Shown one piece after another: positions 43,832 to 56,925 of a DNA stretch of 64,000 nt. The position numbers and the translations under genes were made by a program. The notes under the pieces were generated by a model. That model was not told the origin of the DNA. It made no database searches and worked only from the letters and a program-made list of their open reading frames with translations. Every line of letters starts with the position of its first letter. Position 1 is the stretch's first letter. This DNA is from Cinnamomum chago (taxonomy: Eukaryota > Streptophyta > Magnoliopsida > Laurales > Lauraceae): positions 57,842,501 to 57,906,500 of the forward strand of contig CP142457.1 in the NCBI GenBank assembly GCA_038049695.1. The letters are read 5' to 3'.

Positions 43832-45844
43832 TTTAATCTACTATTTCTTAGGTCTGGTTTGGTTGCTCTCTCATTGTAGGTAGAGATGGAAAATGAGGCA
43901 AACCTTTTCCATCATTCTTTTGTACAATGTAGATGATCTCTTTGGAAGTCAATGTACTCTTATAAAAGAAAAACCCTAAGGCCTAAAACCCCAGCTAGCG
44001 AGTTAGGGTCAGGCTTAGGCCATCTTCTTGGTCCTTTGGGAGCAATAGTCCAAGGCTTATCCTGATTAATTAGATCGTTATGATCATTATGATCCTAGTC
44101 TTAGCTCATCAGTATGAGGTCGACTTAACCTATTTAGACACCAGCAGGCCATTCTACTCAGTCTCACCGGTCAAAGCCCATCGGTTAGACTCGAGTCGGC
44201 ATTGCTTTAGTCCATGTGCAATCTGCTAATCCAAGATGGTTGTTTGAAAATAATATATTGGTGTATTCTCCTCATCCAACTAGAAATTATAGTGGCTATG
44301 AAAATTTAAAAATTTAGAATGCATGAATTCTCATTGGAAATTTCTACAGGAATGAAATAATAAATTCATGAACGATAGAATTTAGCAGCACTACAAAAAT
44401 TGAACGATTAAAGTTCTAGAACATCCACTGTACATGAATGCCAGAGATTGTTGTAAAAAAAACAGGGCCACTAGAGTTCGAACAAGTACATTGGTTCATA
44501 GAACTGACTTTTCAAATAATCTGAATAGTTGTTGTTCAGAGGAAAGGATACATGAGTGCAAAGTGCACATCAATCGCCAGTTATGTTGGTGCGCACAAAC
44601 CATTGTGAACATACCCAAACGGTAATCATGTGCATTAGTTATACCAGCATGAGGCTCATATGCAATCCACAGGTTGAGTCTGGTGCGACCTAACTAACAT
44701 ATTAAAATTAATATTCCTTGCATATGAATCTATTTATAACAAAATAATTAAAAAACTCAAGTCAGCCAAAAAATTAGGAAAACCAAATATTTCTTCCTTT
44801 AATCCACGTTAGCATTTTATCTTAAAAATAAAGGATTCATATGCATTTCTGATTATTTTGAATACTATATCAAAACTTTAAAAATAAAAAAAATAATCTA
44901 TAGAGTTGGAAGGCATCACTTTGAATTGGGTTACATCCATACAAATGGACCAAAGAGACACATTTTATTGAAAATGCACATATATAGCCTAAGAGACACA
45001 TTTTATTAAAAGAGACACATTCACAAATGGGCCAAAAGAAGCTGATGTGGCTTATCATAGAACCATAATTGAGGGTTTTTTTTTTTCAACCAACATTCAA
45101 CTTTAAAGAGAAAGAATAAGTGAATGAGTACAAATTAAGACCCCTTACAGCAAAATGCACCTCCACAGCAGTTATGTGTTTGCTCTTTTTTTCTTATCTA
45201 ATTCACATCGAATGTAGAACTTATCAAAAGTAGACAATAAGATATTTGTAATTTAGCTCATATTCAATATGAAACCAATCTAAAGAAAACAGTAAAAAGG
45301 TATCAAGGTTCAAATGAGACATAAGAGAAACTACAAAACATGCATTTGCTTTTAAAAAATTATAACCCATCCTATTCCTTGACGTAGGGCAATCTAAACC
45401 CTCCCATGCACAACTACCGCCACCTAACATGCGCACTCACCCCAGATTGATACAAACTCAATCATTATCCACCGCTAGATGAAGTGTACGTGCTTGCCAA
45501 TCCCCTGATTGCCATCTCCCACTCCATAGTTTGGGTGCAAATTTTCTCCTGCCCTATGGAGTCCATTCAGATAGGTGCCGGTCGTCATGAGATCATCCTG
45601 TGAAATTAGTGGGGTCCCACCTTTGGGGACAGTCCCAAATTAGCGTTCCGGCAGAGTGCTGGCTGCATGAGAAAATTTACCGCCAAACTAAACCTTAATT
45701 ACTTTCCAAGTGAATTGGAGGGTAACTCATTGTAATCTAGAAAAAGAATAATAAAAAGAAGAAGCCTTTGCCCTTTATGATAAGCTGGCTTAAGTTGTAT
45801 GTTGTACACTTTTACGCCACCTTTTATTTATATATAAATGTTTC
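43832..45844. other. Intergenic DNA without a recognised gene
   Basis: AT-rich. A repeated AGAGACACATTTTATT motif occurs at about 44,952 and 44,992. Nothing else is supported. Confidence 0.5.
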
Positions 45845-45975
45845 TATGAGAGATACTCTCACCTTATTATGAGAGATAAGGTGGGGGCCCTCACATCCAT
45901 ATTCAATACCAACAATTTAAATGTGATGACCCTCATCTTATCTCTCATAGTAAAGTAAGAGATATATCTCTTAGG
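45845..45975. mobile_element. Small palindromic MITE, copy A
   Basis: Left arm (about 45,846-45,898, with TATGAGAGATAAGGTGGG and CCCTCACAT) is inverted at about 45,919-45,972 (ATGTGATGACCCTCATCTTA TCTCTCATA). A second related copy lies at about 56,817-56,920. Ends and target duplication are not resolved. Confidence 0.55.
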
Positions 45976-48870
45976 AGATTGAGATTTTCAAGCTCACAAA
46001 AAAGCCTTTGTTTGAAAGACTTTTGCCACTTGGTCAGTATACCCTTGTGTCTAAACCCTATATAACCCATGAAATTAATACAACAAACTTTTAGTGAAAA
46101 AAACATCCAAAACTTTCTCCTTAAGAAGGGACAATGCACTCTTCATATGTGCTAACTTTTGGGCTCATCTTTTATTAGTCTACCCACTTCACACTGCCCT
46201 CTTAAACCAGCAACAGTCTCTCAAAGGACACTCATTAGAATTTTATCACTGAAATCATGCAACAAGGTAATTAATCTCCACGAGCTGGAGTGCATATTAA
46301 AAGTAGTCAGCCTTTGAAACTTGAAACATTATCAACAGATCTCAACCGCTTTTCACCAATGTGTTTTAACTTTACAAGAAAACATATTTAGGGCCTGGAT
46401 CTTGATCATGTGCGCATGTCCACACCTCACAGATCAGACCACAGTATCATACACGTTCGTGATTGTCTGGAAAAGTCATGGCTTATGCCAATCTGCAAAA
46501 GCATGAAGTGGGACAACTGATAGATCTACCCGGCAATCCTATTATTCTAACAGTAGTTCCAAACACCAACGACGAAAACTGTGGAAAAACATCGAGAAAC
46601 GGCACAGATGTTCACCACCTAGATCCAGCGGCTTTGGAAGTACATAAGTTCTGTCCATTGTCGCAGGTGGGCCTGCTTAACGAACGGTCCAAATCAATCA
46701 CAGGAACATTGTTCAACGTGCCACATAGAGATGTGAGTACGTGGGCCTGAGAAAATAGTGAAATTCGAAGACAAGAGAGCAGTGTAAACAAACAGTAGAG
46801 TACAATGCGAGAACAAAAACTCTCTTGAGTTGGGGCTCAAAACTCGGAATAGATTCAATCAATAACAAAACAATCATACCACAGCAATCTTAAAATGATC
46901 TCTCAGTTATCAGATCTCCTGTTTAACTTACCCATTTTCATTTGCACCTTTTGTCCTATTTGTTTTTTCTCTGTTTTTTTTAATGTTTTTGGTTTCTGCG
47001 TTGTGGGGCCAGCCCAGTGACAGAACAATTAGAGTAGAGGCATTACTGAAGAGCAGCAGGTACAGTCCACATGCAACGGCCTCTGCCACTTTCAATTTTC
47101 CTTGGCTCTATGCACCCATCATCTTTTTTTTATCAGTATGATTTCTGGATCTTATTCCCTTATTTTGATTGTAATTGGTGGATGTAGACTACCTGCAGAT
47201 TGATGGAAGAATATACTTTTGTAATTCGAGGAGCACATGAAAGGTGGTGGGTCTCATCTGATAAAGGGCCTGGATCTTGATCATTTGTGAATTCTGAAAA
47301 GCCCCACTCTCCACTCACTTGTTGTATTTCCAGCTGCTAGAAGTATCTTTGTACTCTCTTTAAACCATCTGCATAAATGTGATGACACAAGCTGCCATTT
47401 TATTGAATATTTTAAAATCTTATTTTATTAGCATAATATTGTCAGGAAATTCCCACTAAAAAAAAAAATCTTAAAAATAAAACTCTAATATAATAAAATT
47501 TTTTAAGTATATAGATATTTTAAGTCTTGCAAACTAACAAAATTATCCTACTAATTTGTGAGTGAATTAAACTTTTTGCAGTATGTCACTAATAAGTTTC
47601 ATTTCAAGGAAAAATGTGATAATATCTAGTCTTTTGCAATGAATTCACCTTAATTTTTATTTTTCGCTAGGCTGGCCTACTGGAAAAGAGTGACACCATC
47701 AACTTGAAGACATAAGAATCAATCAACGGGCACATGAGTGATGCTGAGATGTCAACACCACTTAAGGATGAGTTTATTGCATGAATTGGCTATATTCTCA
47801 CTATTGGTATTTCGCGTATTTCATATTCTTACTGAACAATGGTTCCAAACACAGCCAACGACCATGCAACCTAAGAATTAGTTAGAACGATGGTCTATTA
47901 TGTTTTTTAAGAGTATTTTACAGAAAATTTTTAAAATTTAACCATTTTTCTCGAAGGGTCCCCGTAAATTGTGCCGCACAAATTCAGTCTTCCCGCTACT
48001 TTTTATTTATTTACTATAATTTTTCTTGAGGTACGATTACATCGCCTAGAAAAATTTGGACGACGCAAGTGTCACTCCTCACATCTTCTTCTTCGTTTCC
48101 TTCCTATTTCGCCATATCCCCCACTCCATTTCTCACGCAACCCACCACCCACAATACTCTCATCATCCTTAAATGTAGGGAGAGGATAATTATCACCTCT
48201 CACTTTTCTGTCCAAATATCCATAATCTCTTGGTGACATAGTTGGGTTCTGTTCACATCGATGGAAAAGGTTAATTTGTGTAAAAAGTTGCAAACACAGG
48301 TTTTCCGATGTTCATAACGGTGGAAAAATTGTGAATATAGGGTTTGCAAAAGCTGCGATACCCTGTTCATATTGACATAAAATCAATGAATACATGCTTT
48401 CTACTTTTCATATTGGCGGAAAAGCTGTAAATATAGGTCTTCTACTTTTTATATAGGTGCAAAAGCCGAGAATACATGTTTTCCAATCCTGCAAAAACCT
48501 TTCTCAATCATTTTCTCATGGATGGGTTCATAGGTTGATGGTAAGTTCTACATAATAATATACGAGCATATTATTGGAATCATTCTTCCATGTTATTTCT
48601 GTCATTTTTTTCTTTCCCGTCTCTTTCAATCTTCCAGATAAATTTTGAGAATATAAAAAGAAGAAAGAAATAAACTATATGTCGGTTAGTAATAATCTTT
48701 TTAAAAATCCTTCAACACTGTTTTTCTAAGATGATTAAGAGAAAATAAAGTGGGGATAATAGAGAAAAAGTGGGAGAGAAAAAACATAATAAAAAGAAGA
48801 AATAAAGTGATACTATTTTTTAATAAAATCACATAGACCGACGGTAACATTGCTCCTATGAGTATGAAAA
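45976..48870. other. Intergenic DNA without a recognised gene
   Basis: The open frame at 46,463-46,750 (95 codons) has no recognisable domain. GGGCCTGGATCTTGATCAT occurs at about 46,391 and 47,266. The 48,250-48,500 stretch repeats 'GAAAAGCTG-AAATA(T/C)A-GTTTTC'-like modules with a loose ~60-bp spacing. No gene supported. Confidence 0.45.
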
Positions 48871-48873
48871 AGT

Positions 48874-48999
48874 CTACTGACCCCGGGATCCATACCCCGA
48901 CTGGACCCCGGGGTCACTGGGATCCCAGAGCACCTCTGGGATCCAACGGATCCCAGTGACCCCGGGGTCCGGTCGGGGTAAAAATCCCGGGGTCTGTAG
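48874..48999. repeat. GC-rich near-perfect palindrome, 52-bp arms
   Basis: Arms of about 52 bp (starting CTACTGACCCCGGGATCC, ending at 48,925; and from 48,948) pair with about five mismatches. The 22-bp loop extends an inner, perfect 11-bp hairpin, GGATCCCAGAG-CAC-CTCTGGGATCC. The segment is far richer in GC than its AT-rich surroundings. It may be the core of a foldback/MITE element or a cruciform-forming site. Confidence 0.85.
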
Positions 49000-50622
49000 C
49001 ATTTTTCAGTTCGGTCAGATCTACCGGGACCGGACTGACCAAATTTCAAAACTTTTCCCCCTAAAATACTATTTTTTTAATCAACGTCATGCTTATGGAA
49101 GCCTTATTAATCAAACTTGGTCAGCTAAAAGAGTTGTACGACCATAGAAGAAACCTAGAGCTATAAATTCTGAGTGACGGTTACAGCCTACGTAGTGTGT
49201 GAATGGATGGGCAAGGATTTAAGTACACATTGATGGTTAACCTTTTAAATCATTAGCTGAAAACTAAACTAGTTCTGACGATGGTTTAACCAGCACTCTA
49301 ATACTTCACACAGAGGGATACTACAACTTACAGCTATTCAATTAACAACTTGTATCTTTTAATCTTTAAGACCATTTGAAAAAGACTATTAAGTAGAACA
49401 AAACTGTTGAGATAATTAATAGGTTCGGAGCTATATATCAAGTTTGGTTGAGAATTGGATTACTAACCTGAAACCTTGATGATTTAAATCGATGGTCAGA
49501 ATCTACGTCACCTTACCTGGCTGTGGCCTAGACAACGTCAGCATGACCTAAATGGATTCCCCCCACCACCCTCAGAGAGTGGGGCCCACATGGAGTAAAG
49601 TGTTCTGCAATGGATGACCCAGATCCATTTGATCGATATAGCAGAGCGTTGGGTGTGAACAAAGCAAAGCGACAATCCGCATTGAATGAGAATAAGTCGT
49701 GTTAGTGGGAATATGACTGAAAGGTTTCTTCTCATGGGACCTCATGTCATAACTCATAACTATATGTACGCATCATGTTGGTCCTTGCTCAATAGTTAAG
49801 ACGATACAGACCATTCATTCCATTCGGAGTCATGGCCATTGGCTGTCCACAGTCCACACTCCACAGGCCATTTAATGATGCTATTCCGCCACCCTGACGT
49901 CATTGTTATGTTTAGATGTTGTGATATTTTTTAACATATTGCCGACAGAGGGACATGTATACATAAATTGTGGAAGGACTCCAATGAGAAAAAAAATAAA
50001 AAAACCTAACCCACAAGGAACATATCTGTCCTCCCACAAAAGGGACCTATGCCCAAATGGCCCATGCCCCATAAGATATAAGTCACAGCTCCCTTCTAAC
50101 AACAAATTAAAGGAGAAAATAACATTATGGCTATCGTTTGTCCGATTCAAATGAAAATCCTATGTGATCTGTATGCTTTTTAAAAGGTTTTTTTTTTTTA
50201 ATTTTTATCTAATGATTTGAAATTTCTTTAAGAAGACACCTTCTAACTTTTCAAGCGGATATGAGAGCAAAAACGAGATGGTGGCCGACGACGAAAAAGG
50301 GAAGCAACCACAACGGCGTGTAAAATTGAAATCAATAGATTTTTTATTTGAGAGCTAGAATGGTAGATGAGGAAGAAAGCCTTTTGTAAGAAGACAACAA
50401 TGCGGAGAGGGCACTATTTTCAATTTATATATATATATATATATATTTATATTTATAGGAAACCCTAGTCTTTTCCCTATCAAAAATGACTTTAGCATTA
50501 GGAATCTTAAAAGATTTCCTATATTTGAGATCAATTTTCTTAGATGAGATGAGCTTGGAAGATGTTTCATATTATAACTTCAATATTCTCATATGGTCTT
50601 TTTTTCAAAAGAGTGTTTTATG
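49000..50622. other. Intergenic DNA without a recognised gene
   Basis: No coding domain. Includes an (AT)n microsatellite at about 50,424-50,450. Open frames at 49,538-50,570 are short and unconserved in appearance. Confidence 0.5.
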
Positions 50623-51623
50623 TAAGGCTGCACATGGGCGGTTCGGATCGGTTTAACATTAAAACAAACAACCAAATCGAACCTGTCGGTTTTTTAATTA
50701 AACGATCCGATCCAACCAACGGAGAGGGCTTAAATCGAACCGAACCGAACCAAACGGTTTGGTTTGGTTCGGTCGGTTAAACCGTTGTTTTTTATTTTAT
50801 TTTTTTAAAATCAGATATTGAAAATTTCAAAATGATGATGTCCTATTCTTTGCATTTATTCCAATGTTTAGTGCAAAAATAAAAATCTAACATTCTAGAC
50901 TGGACTAAACGCATATAAAATATAATTCTACTCCAAAAAGAGAGTTTGGACTAAATGCAAAAAAAAAAAAAAAAAAAAAACCCGCTTGTAGTGAAACATT
51001 CATTCCACATTATACCATTTGTAATTACAATAGAATAATAGTTCATATCAAGAAAAGTCACATACAAACGAAATCTATATCAGAACCCACTATATATTTT
51101 AGAAATGAAGGTTTTTTAACACATTAGTTAGGTGAGACTAAAACCAACTATCAAAATATTAGGCTCTCTTGGTTTTTCTAACATTCTCAAGAGTGCAACC
51201 TTCTGATAAAAACTTCATTGAAACGATGTAGGAATTATGATGGAAGGAAAACACATTATACAATAATCCCTCCATATGCAATGAAGTATCAAAAAGCATT
51301 TGAGAGATTAGAGGAGATGCACTGAGACAGTGTTAACGGTTGAGTTCATGTGAGAATGGAGTTGTGGAATGTAACTTTGAAAGTAGTAAAAAAACGAACC
51401 TTAAGGCTAAAATAGTAAAAAAAGCAACACTTAAGTTATTACATACGGTTGGTTCGGTTTAAACGGTTAATCGTGGGCTCAAACCGATAACCGACCGATG
51501 TAAGCGGTTTTTATAATTTTCAAACCATTAACCGAACCGATCTACTATAAACCGATCCGAACCGCTCGGTTCGGTCGGTTCGATTCGATTTTGCGGTGAT
51601 ACCGAATTTTTTGTGTAGCCCTA
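50623..51623. mobile_element. hAT-like MITE, 1,001 bp
   Basis: Left end TAAGGCTGCACATGGG and reverse-complemented right end TAGGGCTACACAAAAA are imperfect TIRs. Flanks GTTTTATG (50,615-50,622) and GTTTCATG (51,624-51,631) match at 7 of 8 bases. Dense GGTTCGGT / ACCGAACC subterminal repeats occur in both orientations, typical of hAT transposase-binding regions. AT-rich core with an A-run near 50,960, no transposase. Confidence 0.85.
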
Positions 51624-52006
51624 GTTTCATGAACATCCGAGTGATGTATACAAGCCTCCCTACCGGCAATTTACAAAAAGAAGGTATTTTGAAGGGATTT
51701 CAGAGTTTACAAGGTATTTTCACGAAAATGTGTCTTTTCAAACTTCAGATCATCAGCACAATTTCATCAAACTACCTGACTCATTTTATCCTGACTCATT
51801 TTGTTAATGTGTCTTGTCATCCTCGTGTTATTATAATTAATATGTAACTCAAGAAAGAAGTATCCATTAATTAAGATGTAAACAAATTAACCAAAACAGC
51901 ATCCTATTTATATTCTAATCATCACTAATTTATTATTAAAATAATAAATAATGGTCAGAATGAGTGATTTCCAATATATAACAAATTTTTTTACAAGACA
52001 ACTTAA

Positions 52007-52413
52007 CCCTCCGTTTGGGATGGGAGGGGTTGGGAGGGGAGGGAAAATTTGAGGGGGAATGAAAATGAAGGGGAGGGGAGGGAAAATGAAAAAGAGGGGG
52101 AAGGAAAGTGAAAAAGTATAATTTTGTTTGTTTGTGAGGTACAGAGATAAAGATTATTTTACCCTTACTTTTGAAAAAAATTCAATTAGAGTAAAATGAT
52201 AGTTTAGTCATTTCCATCACTTTTCCCTCATTTCCCCCCCCTATTTTGGGGGGAAAATTTTTGAGAGAAAACCATTCATTTTTCCCTCCATTTCCTCCTC
52301 CGCCATTTTCCCTCCCCACTTCCCAAACACCCCCCAAAATCATTTTTCTTCCACTTTCCCCCCATTTTTTTCCTCCCTCCCATTCCCCCCCTCCCCCCTT
52401 CCCAAACAGAGGG
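52007..52413. mobile_element. Tourist-like (PIF/Harbinger) MITE, 407 bp
   Basis: Ends CCCTCCGTTTGGGA and, reverse-complemented, CCCTCTGTTTGGGA form TIRs. They are flanked by the 3-bp duplication TAA (52,004-52,006; 52,414-52,416), as for Tourist-like elements. The subterminal regions are strongly strand-biased: G/A-rich on the left, C/T-rich on the right. Confidence 0.8.
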
Positions 52414-52416
52414 TAA

Positions 52417-54604
52417 GTGTCACTGTTTTATCATGCTTATAGTTTTCTTTTTTCCAATCTTTTTCAATTTTATAGAATTCATTATCAATAATATTTATAT
52501 ATTTACATTTTTTATAATTTAAATTAGTTTTTTTCATGTAACACTTTTTCAATAATATTTCAAGAAAAACTCAAAGATATCTCAATTTTTTTTACCAAGG
52601 TAACAAATTTCAACTAGAGAGATTTGTGATGATGCTAGGTAATGGAGAAGTATATGGATTAAATTGGATGGGGCCAAGTCCATGGATCAAGGCAAATAGG
52701 AATCAGTCAGATCCAATTTATTCATTTGGATTGAATTTGTATTATAAATCAATCCATATTCTCTCTTATGAAACTAAATGACAAAAGATCATAAAATAGT
52801 TTTTTTGACATTTAGCAAATTTTGATTTGACCCTCTTCTTTATTCTCTCTTGATTTAACCATTTACTTTACTTACTTATAAAGTTGTTTGACTAAATATG
52901 CCCTAAATGCATTGTATGATTGTTATTACAGGGCTCTTACCACTCACTGAACAAGGGATGCAAGAAAAACTGAGCAATCAAGAAAAACTGAGCAATCATC
53001 ATTGGCACATCCATTTAATTCAGGGTGGGGTTGTTTGTGGTTCCCGCCTTATGGAGAGTCGGGTTGAGAACTCCCACATCTTGTTGATTGTAGGAGAAAG
53101 TTTCTCCTACAATTGTAATGTTTGTGTGAATTTTCTTTGGTTCTCGACCAAGAAATTCCCTTGGGGAGGCCCTACATAAGATTTTTTTTTAAAGGGAGCC
53201 ATACATAAATATATAAATATATATATATATATATGAAATGCGCACCCCGCAACTCCCAATGAACTTAAACCATGCCATGTGATCAAGGGTACAAAAATGC
53301 AATTCACATCTGATCAAGGGTATAAAAATGCAATTCACCTTGTGAAGATCCAGACATTTATGTTACTCATGATCGATGTTTCATTGTTTACTGTAAAAAT
53401 TATAGTTTGGATTGTACATATACTATTCAAAGTTTTTGTTAAATCACATATTAATAATTTTCGTAATAAAATAAATTATTTATATGAAAGAACCATATAA
53501 TTAACATGGATCAGACTTTCTGGTCGATCGGAATGGGGTCGATTATTATTTGTCTTCAAACCGTCCGTGTGAAAACTGTGACTAAAATGTTTATGCACTG
53601 TCCAATGGTAACTTTTTAGGCTTAAATTTCATACAATTATGGGGAAAAAAACTCGCATCTAATGAGTTCTTCAGCTCAATCAAGCAATACTTGCAAAATA
53701 TATCTTGATATAGTGTTTATTAAATCTCTATTCGAACCCACCAGATAATATCGGCTCTTTGAAGAAAAACCCAAACTTGTCATGAGGAAATAGAGTGTTG
53801 GTTCAACTTTGACCGGGACGTCTAGATTTTTATATGGTAGGCTCAACATGTATTGATTTCATTTGGCCTTAACTTGACCACATCAAGTGGCCAATCTTAA
53901 TCACTTCCATGTGAAAATTAGCGAGTACATATTATAATATTCCCTTTTTTATCCATATTTCATTCATAGCTGAGTTCAATGCAAGAAAAACTGAACTATA
54001 TTAAAAATGTGAAGTTTGACGCTTTAAATCTAGAGTGAGGATATTATATATTCTATAACAATCACATTTAAACCACCTACAGCACATTTTTAAATCTGAG
54101 ACGAGCTGATGTTTCTTTGAAAGGAAAAGGTCATGAAAAAGGTTGTCCCTTTAGCATTATATACAAAGTTTACGTAGGAGCTAACATTATACTAGTGGTC
54201 TGGATATAGATGTGAAAAATTAAGGCCCATGTCAGATTTCTTCAGGTAATTAATTGAGGGCTGATTTAAACCCCTATCACATTGCCATATCGGTCGTTCA
54301 AATCATATTATCTTCATCATTATAATCAGTTTTAAGAATTCATGATTCATATATGACGCAAGTTTTACTTGGGCTATGAATATGAAGCCATTATAATATA
54401 TTAAGCTAAGGGGTTTTTAAGCTAATTTTGATCATCAATTATAACTACTTATAACTTACCCACATTTTCCTCCTATTACCAAGATAAAATCACTTAAGCC
54501 TTTATCCCACTTTTTACTCTTCTCAACAACGTTATTTCCATCCCCAATGTCTTATACCCTTTCTCAGCATATTCTCCTTTCCTTCTCACCTCAATTCTCT
54601 TCAT
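52417..54604. other. Intergenic DNA without a recognised gene
   Basis: Contains an (AT)n run at about 53,217-53,234, a doubled AGAAAAACTGAGCAATCA near 52,963-52,998 and a doubled CTGATCAAGGGT-type segment at about 53,279-53,335. No gene recognised. Confidence 0.5.
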
Positions 54605-54607
54605 TTA

Positions 54608-55143
54608 GGGCATGTTTGAATAACACTTTTCTGCGGAAAAGTGAACAATTTTCAGCGGAAAACCCATTTTTCTGGCGTTTGGTGTAGAACAATTATGCGG
54701 AAATGCTTTCCTGCATCGTCAGCATTTTCCTTGATAATTGTAGAAATAGGTTTTCCATGAGGGAGGGTATGGGAAATGGATTTACTCGGAAAACTTCTTC
54801 ATTTTTTCCTCACTCTTGTCCATTTCAACCCAAAAACCTATAATTCTTTCATTTTTTATTTCTTTATATAAATTATTATTTAATGTTAAATAAATAATAT
54901 ACATGTTATGTTATTTTTCTTTAAAAAGATTATATCACCAAATAAGAAATTTTGATTTTTCTATAAGGAATCAACAACCGCACCAAACAACATATGTATC
55001 AATTCAATGAGGAAACTCTTTTTGCACCAAACATGAATTTCTAAATTCTATGGAAATCCTTTTCCGACGTTTTCATTTCTATGGAATTTGTTGACGTTGC
55101 AATTTTCTCTTTCCGCGGAATGGGTGTGTACACAAACGTGCCC
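54608..55143. mobile_element. Tourist-like (PIF/Harbinger) MITE, 536 bp
   Basis: Left end GGGCATGTTTGAATAACAC and reverse-complemented right end GGGCACGTTTGTGTACACAC are TIRs. They are flanked by the duplication TTA (54,605-54,607; 55,144-55,146). GCGGAAA / TTTCCGC motifs are repeated inside in opposite orientations. Non-coding. Confidence 0.8.
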
Positions 55144-55146
55144 TTA

Positions 55147-56816
55147 TACTCTGTGCTCTTGGATTCAAAAAAGAGGAGCCTATGTTCTTTTATGCTCTAT
55201 CTATATTAAATTGTTGTTGGTAAGTATTTAAAGATGATTTACTTGATTTAAATTTTTTTTTATTATTGATTTTTATACATATTGCTACAAATCTAATCGG
55301 CAATCCCGTGGTTAACACCGATTATTACGCTAGTATTCATTTAAGATGGTTGTAAATTTGTGAGAGTTATTCAAATCAGATACAGGTACATACATCAGCT
55401 CGATTCATGTACTGCATCCAAAACCGTCAGAAATTGCAGCTGGCGATGCTTCAGAAACCCCACCATCAGCTGAAAGCAGATTTGACACTATGAAAATTCC
55501 ATCACAAGTGAGTTCATTTCCTGCATGGCCCACCCCAATGACAGTCTGCGAGCTACAGAACTTCAGTGGTCCCGAATATTGCCTTCCTTTTCTTTCTCCA
55601 CGTGGAATATCTCTAGAAAGAGCGTGGACTCTGATTTGACTTCAGAATCGCCTCGGAGCCGAACCACCCAACCACCGGACCATGCCACAGGCGATAAAAG
55701 ACAAAAGAGACGGCACCAACGTGGACATTGACGCAGTCCAAGGAGTGCCAGATAGCATGTGACCGGCCTTTTCTTCCTTCACGCCTTTATGATCCATGCA
55801 GGGACTGTCGCGGTCCTCGTGGACATGTCCACTCCAGTGGTCCCCCCCACATCCTGTCCTCGGCCCATCCTCCGGATTTTATGAATTTGCAGCTACTACA
55901 CGGAAATCTTATAAACTCCATCATGAGTTGAGACCTACATACCGACAATTTAGAGTTTCCAAGATAAAATTCTATTTCTGAATTTTGGGGATGTATTCTT
56001 AAGTTTCACTTCAATCAATTAGAGCGTGTTTTACTTTGATGGAATACATGAGGGAAGTGTATTTATTGTCATGTCAACTGAAGTGCCAATTCAGCACTCA
56101 TTCAAAACACTGGAACCTATTTCTAGTGGAGTGAGATTTGAGAACACAGGGAGAATTCATTTTAAATGGTCTAGATCGTCTATGTGTGGGGGCCATGAAG
56201 GAGTTCCCAGCATCTTTTATATGATGCCGGTATAGTAGCTGCTACAGGGGTTCCTGGCCCCTGTGAAATTTCGTGCTCGGGCCCGAATCCGATACCAACA
56301 AAGCGAAATACGTGGGGAAGGGCTATCGGAACTGATTCCCACATGCACTTGCTCCTGCACCTAACCAACAAAACGTACCGCCTGTAGCCGCTGCGTACCA
56401 GATGGCTCTTTGACGTGTTTCGCTTTTTCGACGACAAAACTGCCATGGTCGTTGTACCGAATTACGGGGCAGCCACAGTCGAGTGTCGCTCGAGGACAGG
56501 TACGTGCATGCCGAGAAAAAAAGGTTGATTGATTCACTCGAGAGGAGGGTGGGCCACACTTTGTGAAATTTTAAACGGACAGCTGATAACAACCATCTAA
56601 CGACCGGAATTATCAGCCACGTGAAATGCAAGACGCGCCATGCTGAATGTTGATTGATCATGATGTGAAGATGGCTTGACCTCTGACAGGTTTCTTGGGG
56701 CCTTCCTATTAAATGGAGTTCATACTAGAGGAAGGACTTGATGGACGTCGTCATTTCAAATTTGGATTTTGAGTGAGTGTTTATTATAAGCTGTATAATA
56801 TATTAATGCATGAAGA
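55147..56816. other. Intergenic DNA without a recognised gene
   Basis: GC content is higher at 55,500-55,880 and 56,240-56,660, but open frames there (such as 56,323-56,661 on the minus strand) show no domain and no splice-supported extension was found. Confidence 0.45.
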
Positions 56817-56925
56817 TGTTTTTATAAGCGATGCTCTCATTTTATTACGAGAGATAAGATGAAAACCTTCATATTCATATATAATGTCAATAATATAAAT
56901 GTGAGGGCTCTCACTCTTATATGTT
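56817..56925. mobile_element. Small palindromic MITE, copy B
   Basis: Shares ATGCTCTCA-TTTTATTACGAG and AGATAAGATG, CTTCATATTCATAT, AATGTCAATAATATAAATGTG and AGGGCTCTCA with the copy at 45,845-45,975. The right arm appears truncated. Confidence 0.5.

Noticed and set aside
46463-46750. 95-codon plus-strand frame as a small gene
   Set aside because: No recognised family, no promoter or splice support, and composition similar to adjacent intergenic DNA.
56323-56661. 112-codon minus-strand frame in a GC-richer patch
   Set aside because: No recognisable domain or splice-supported continuation.
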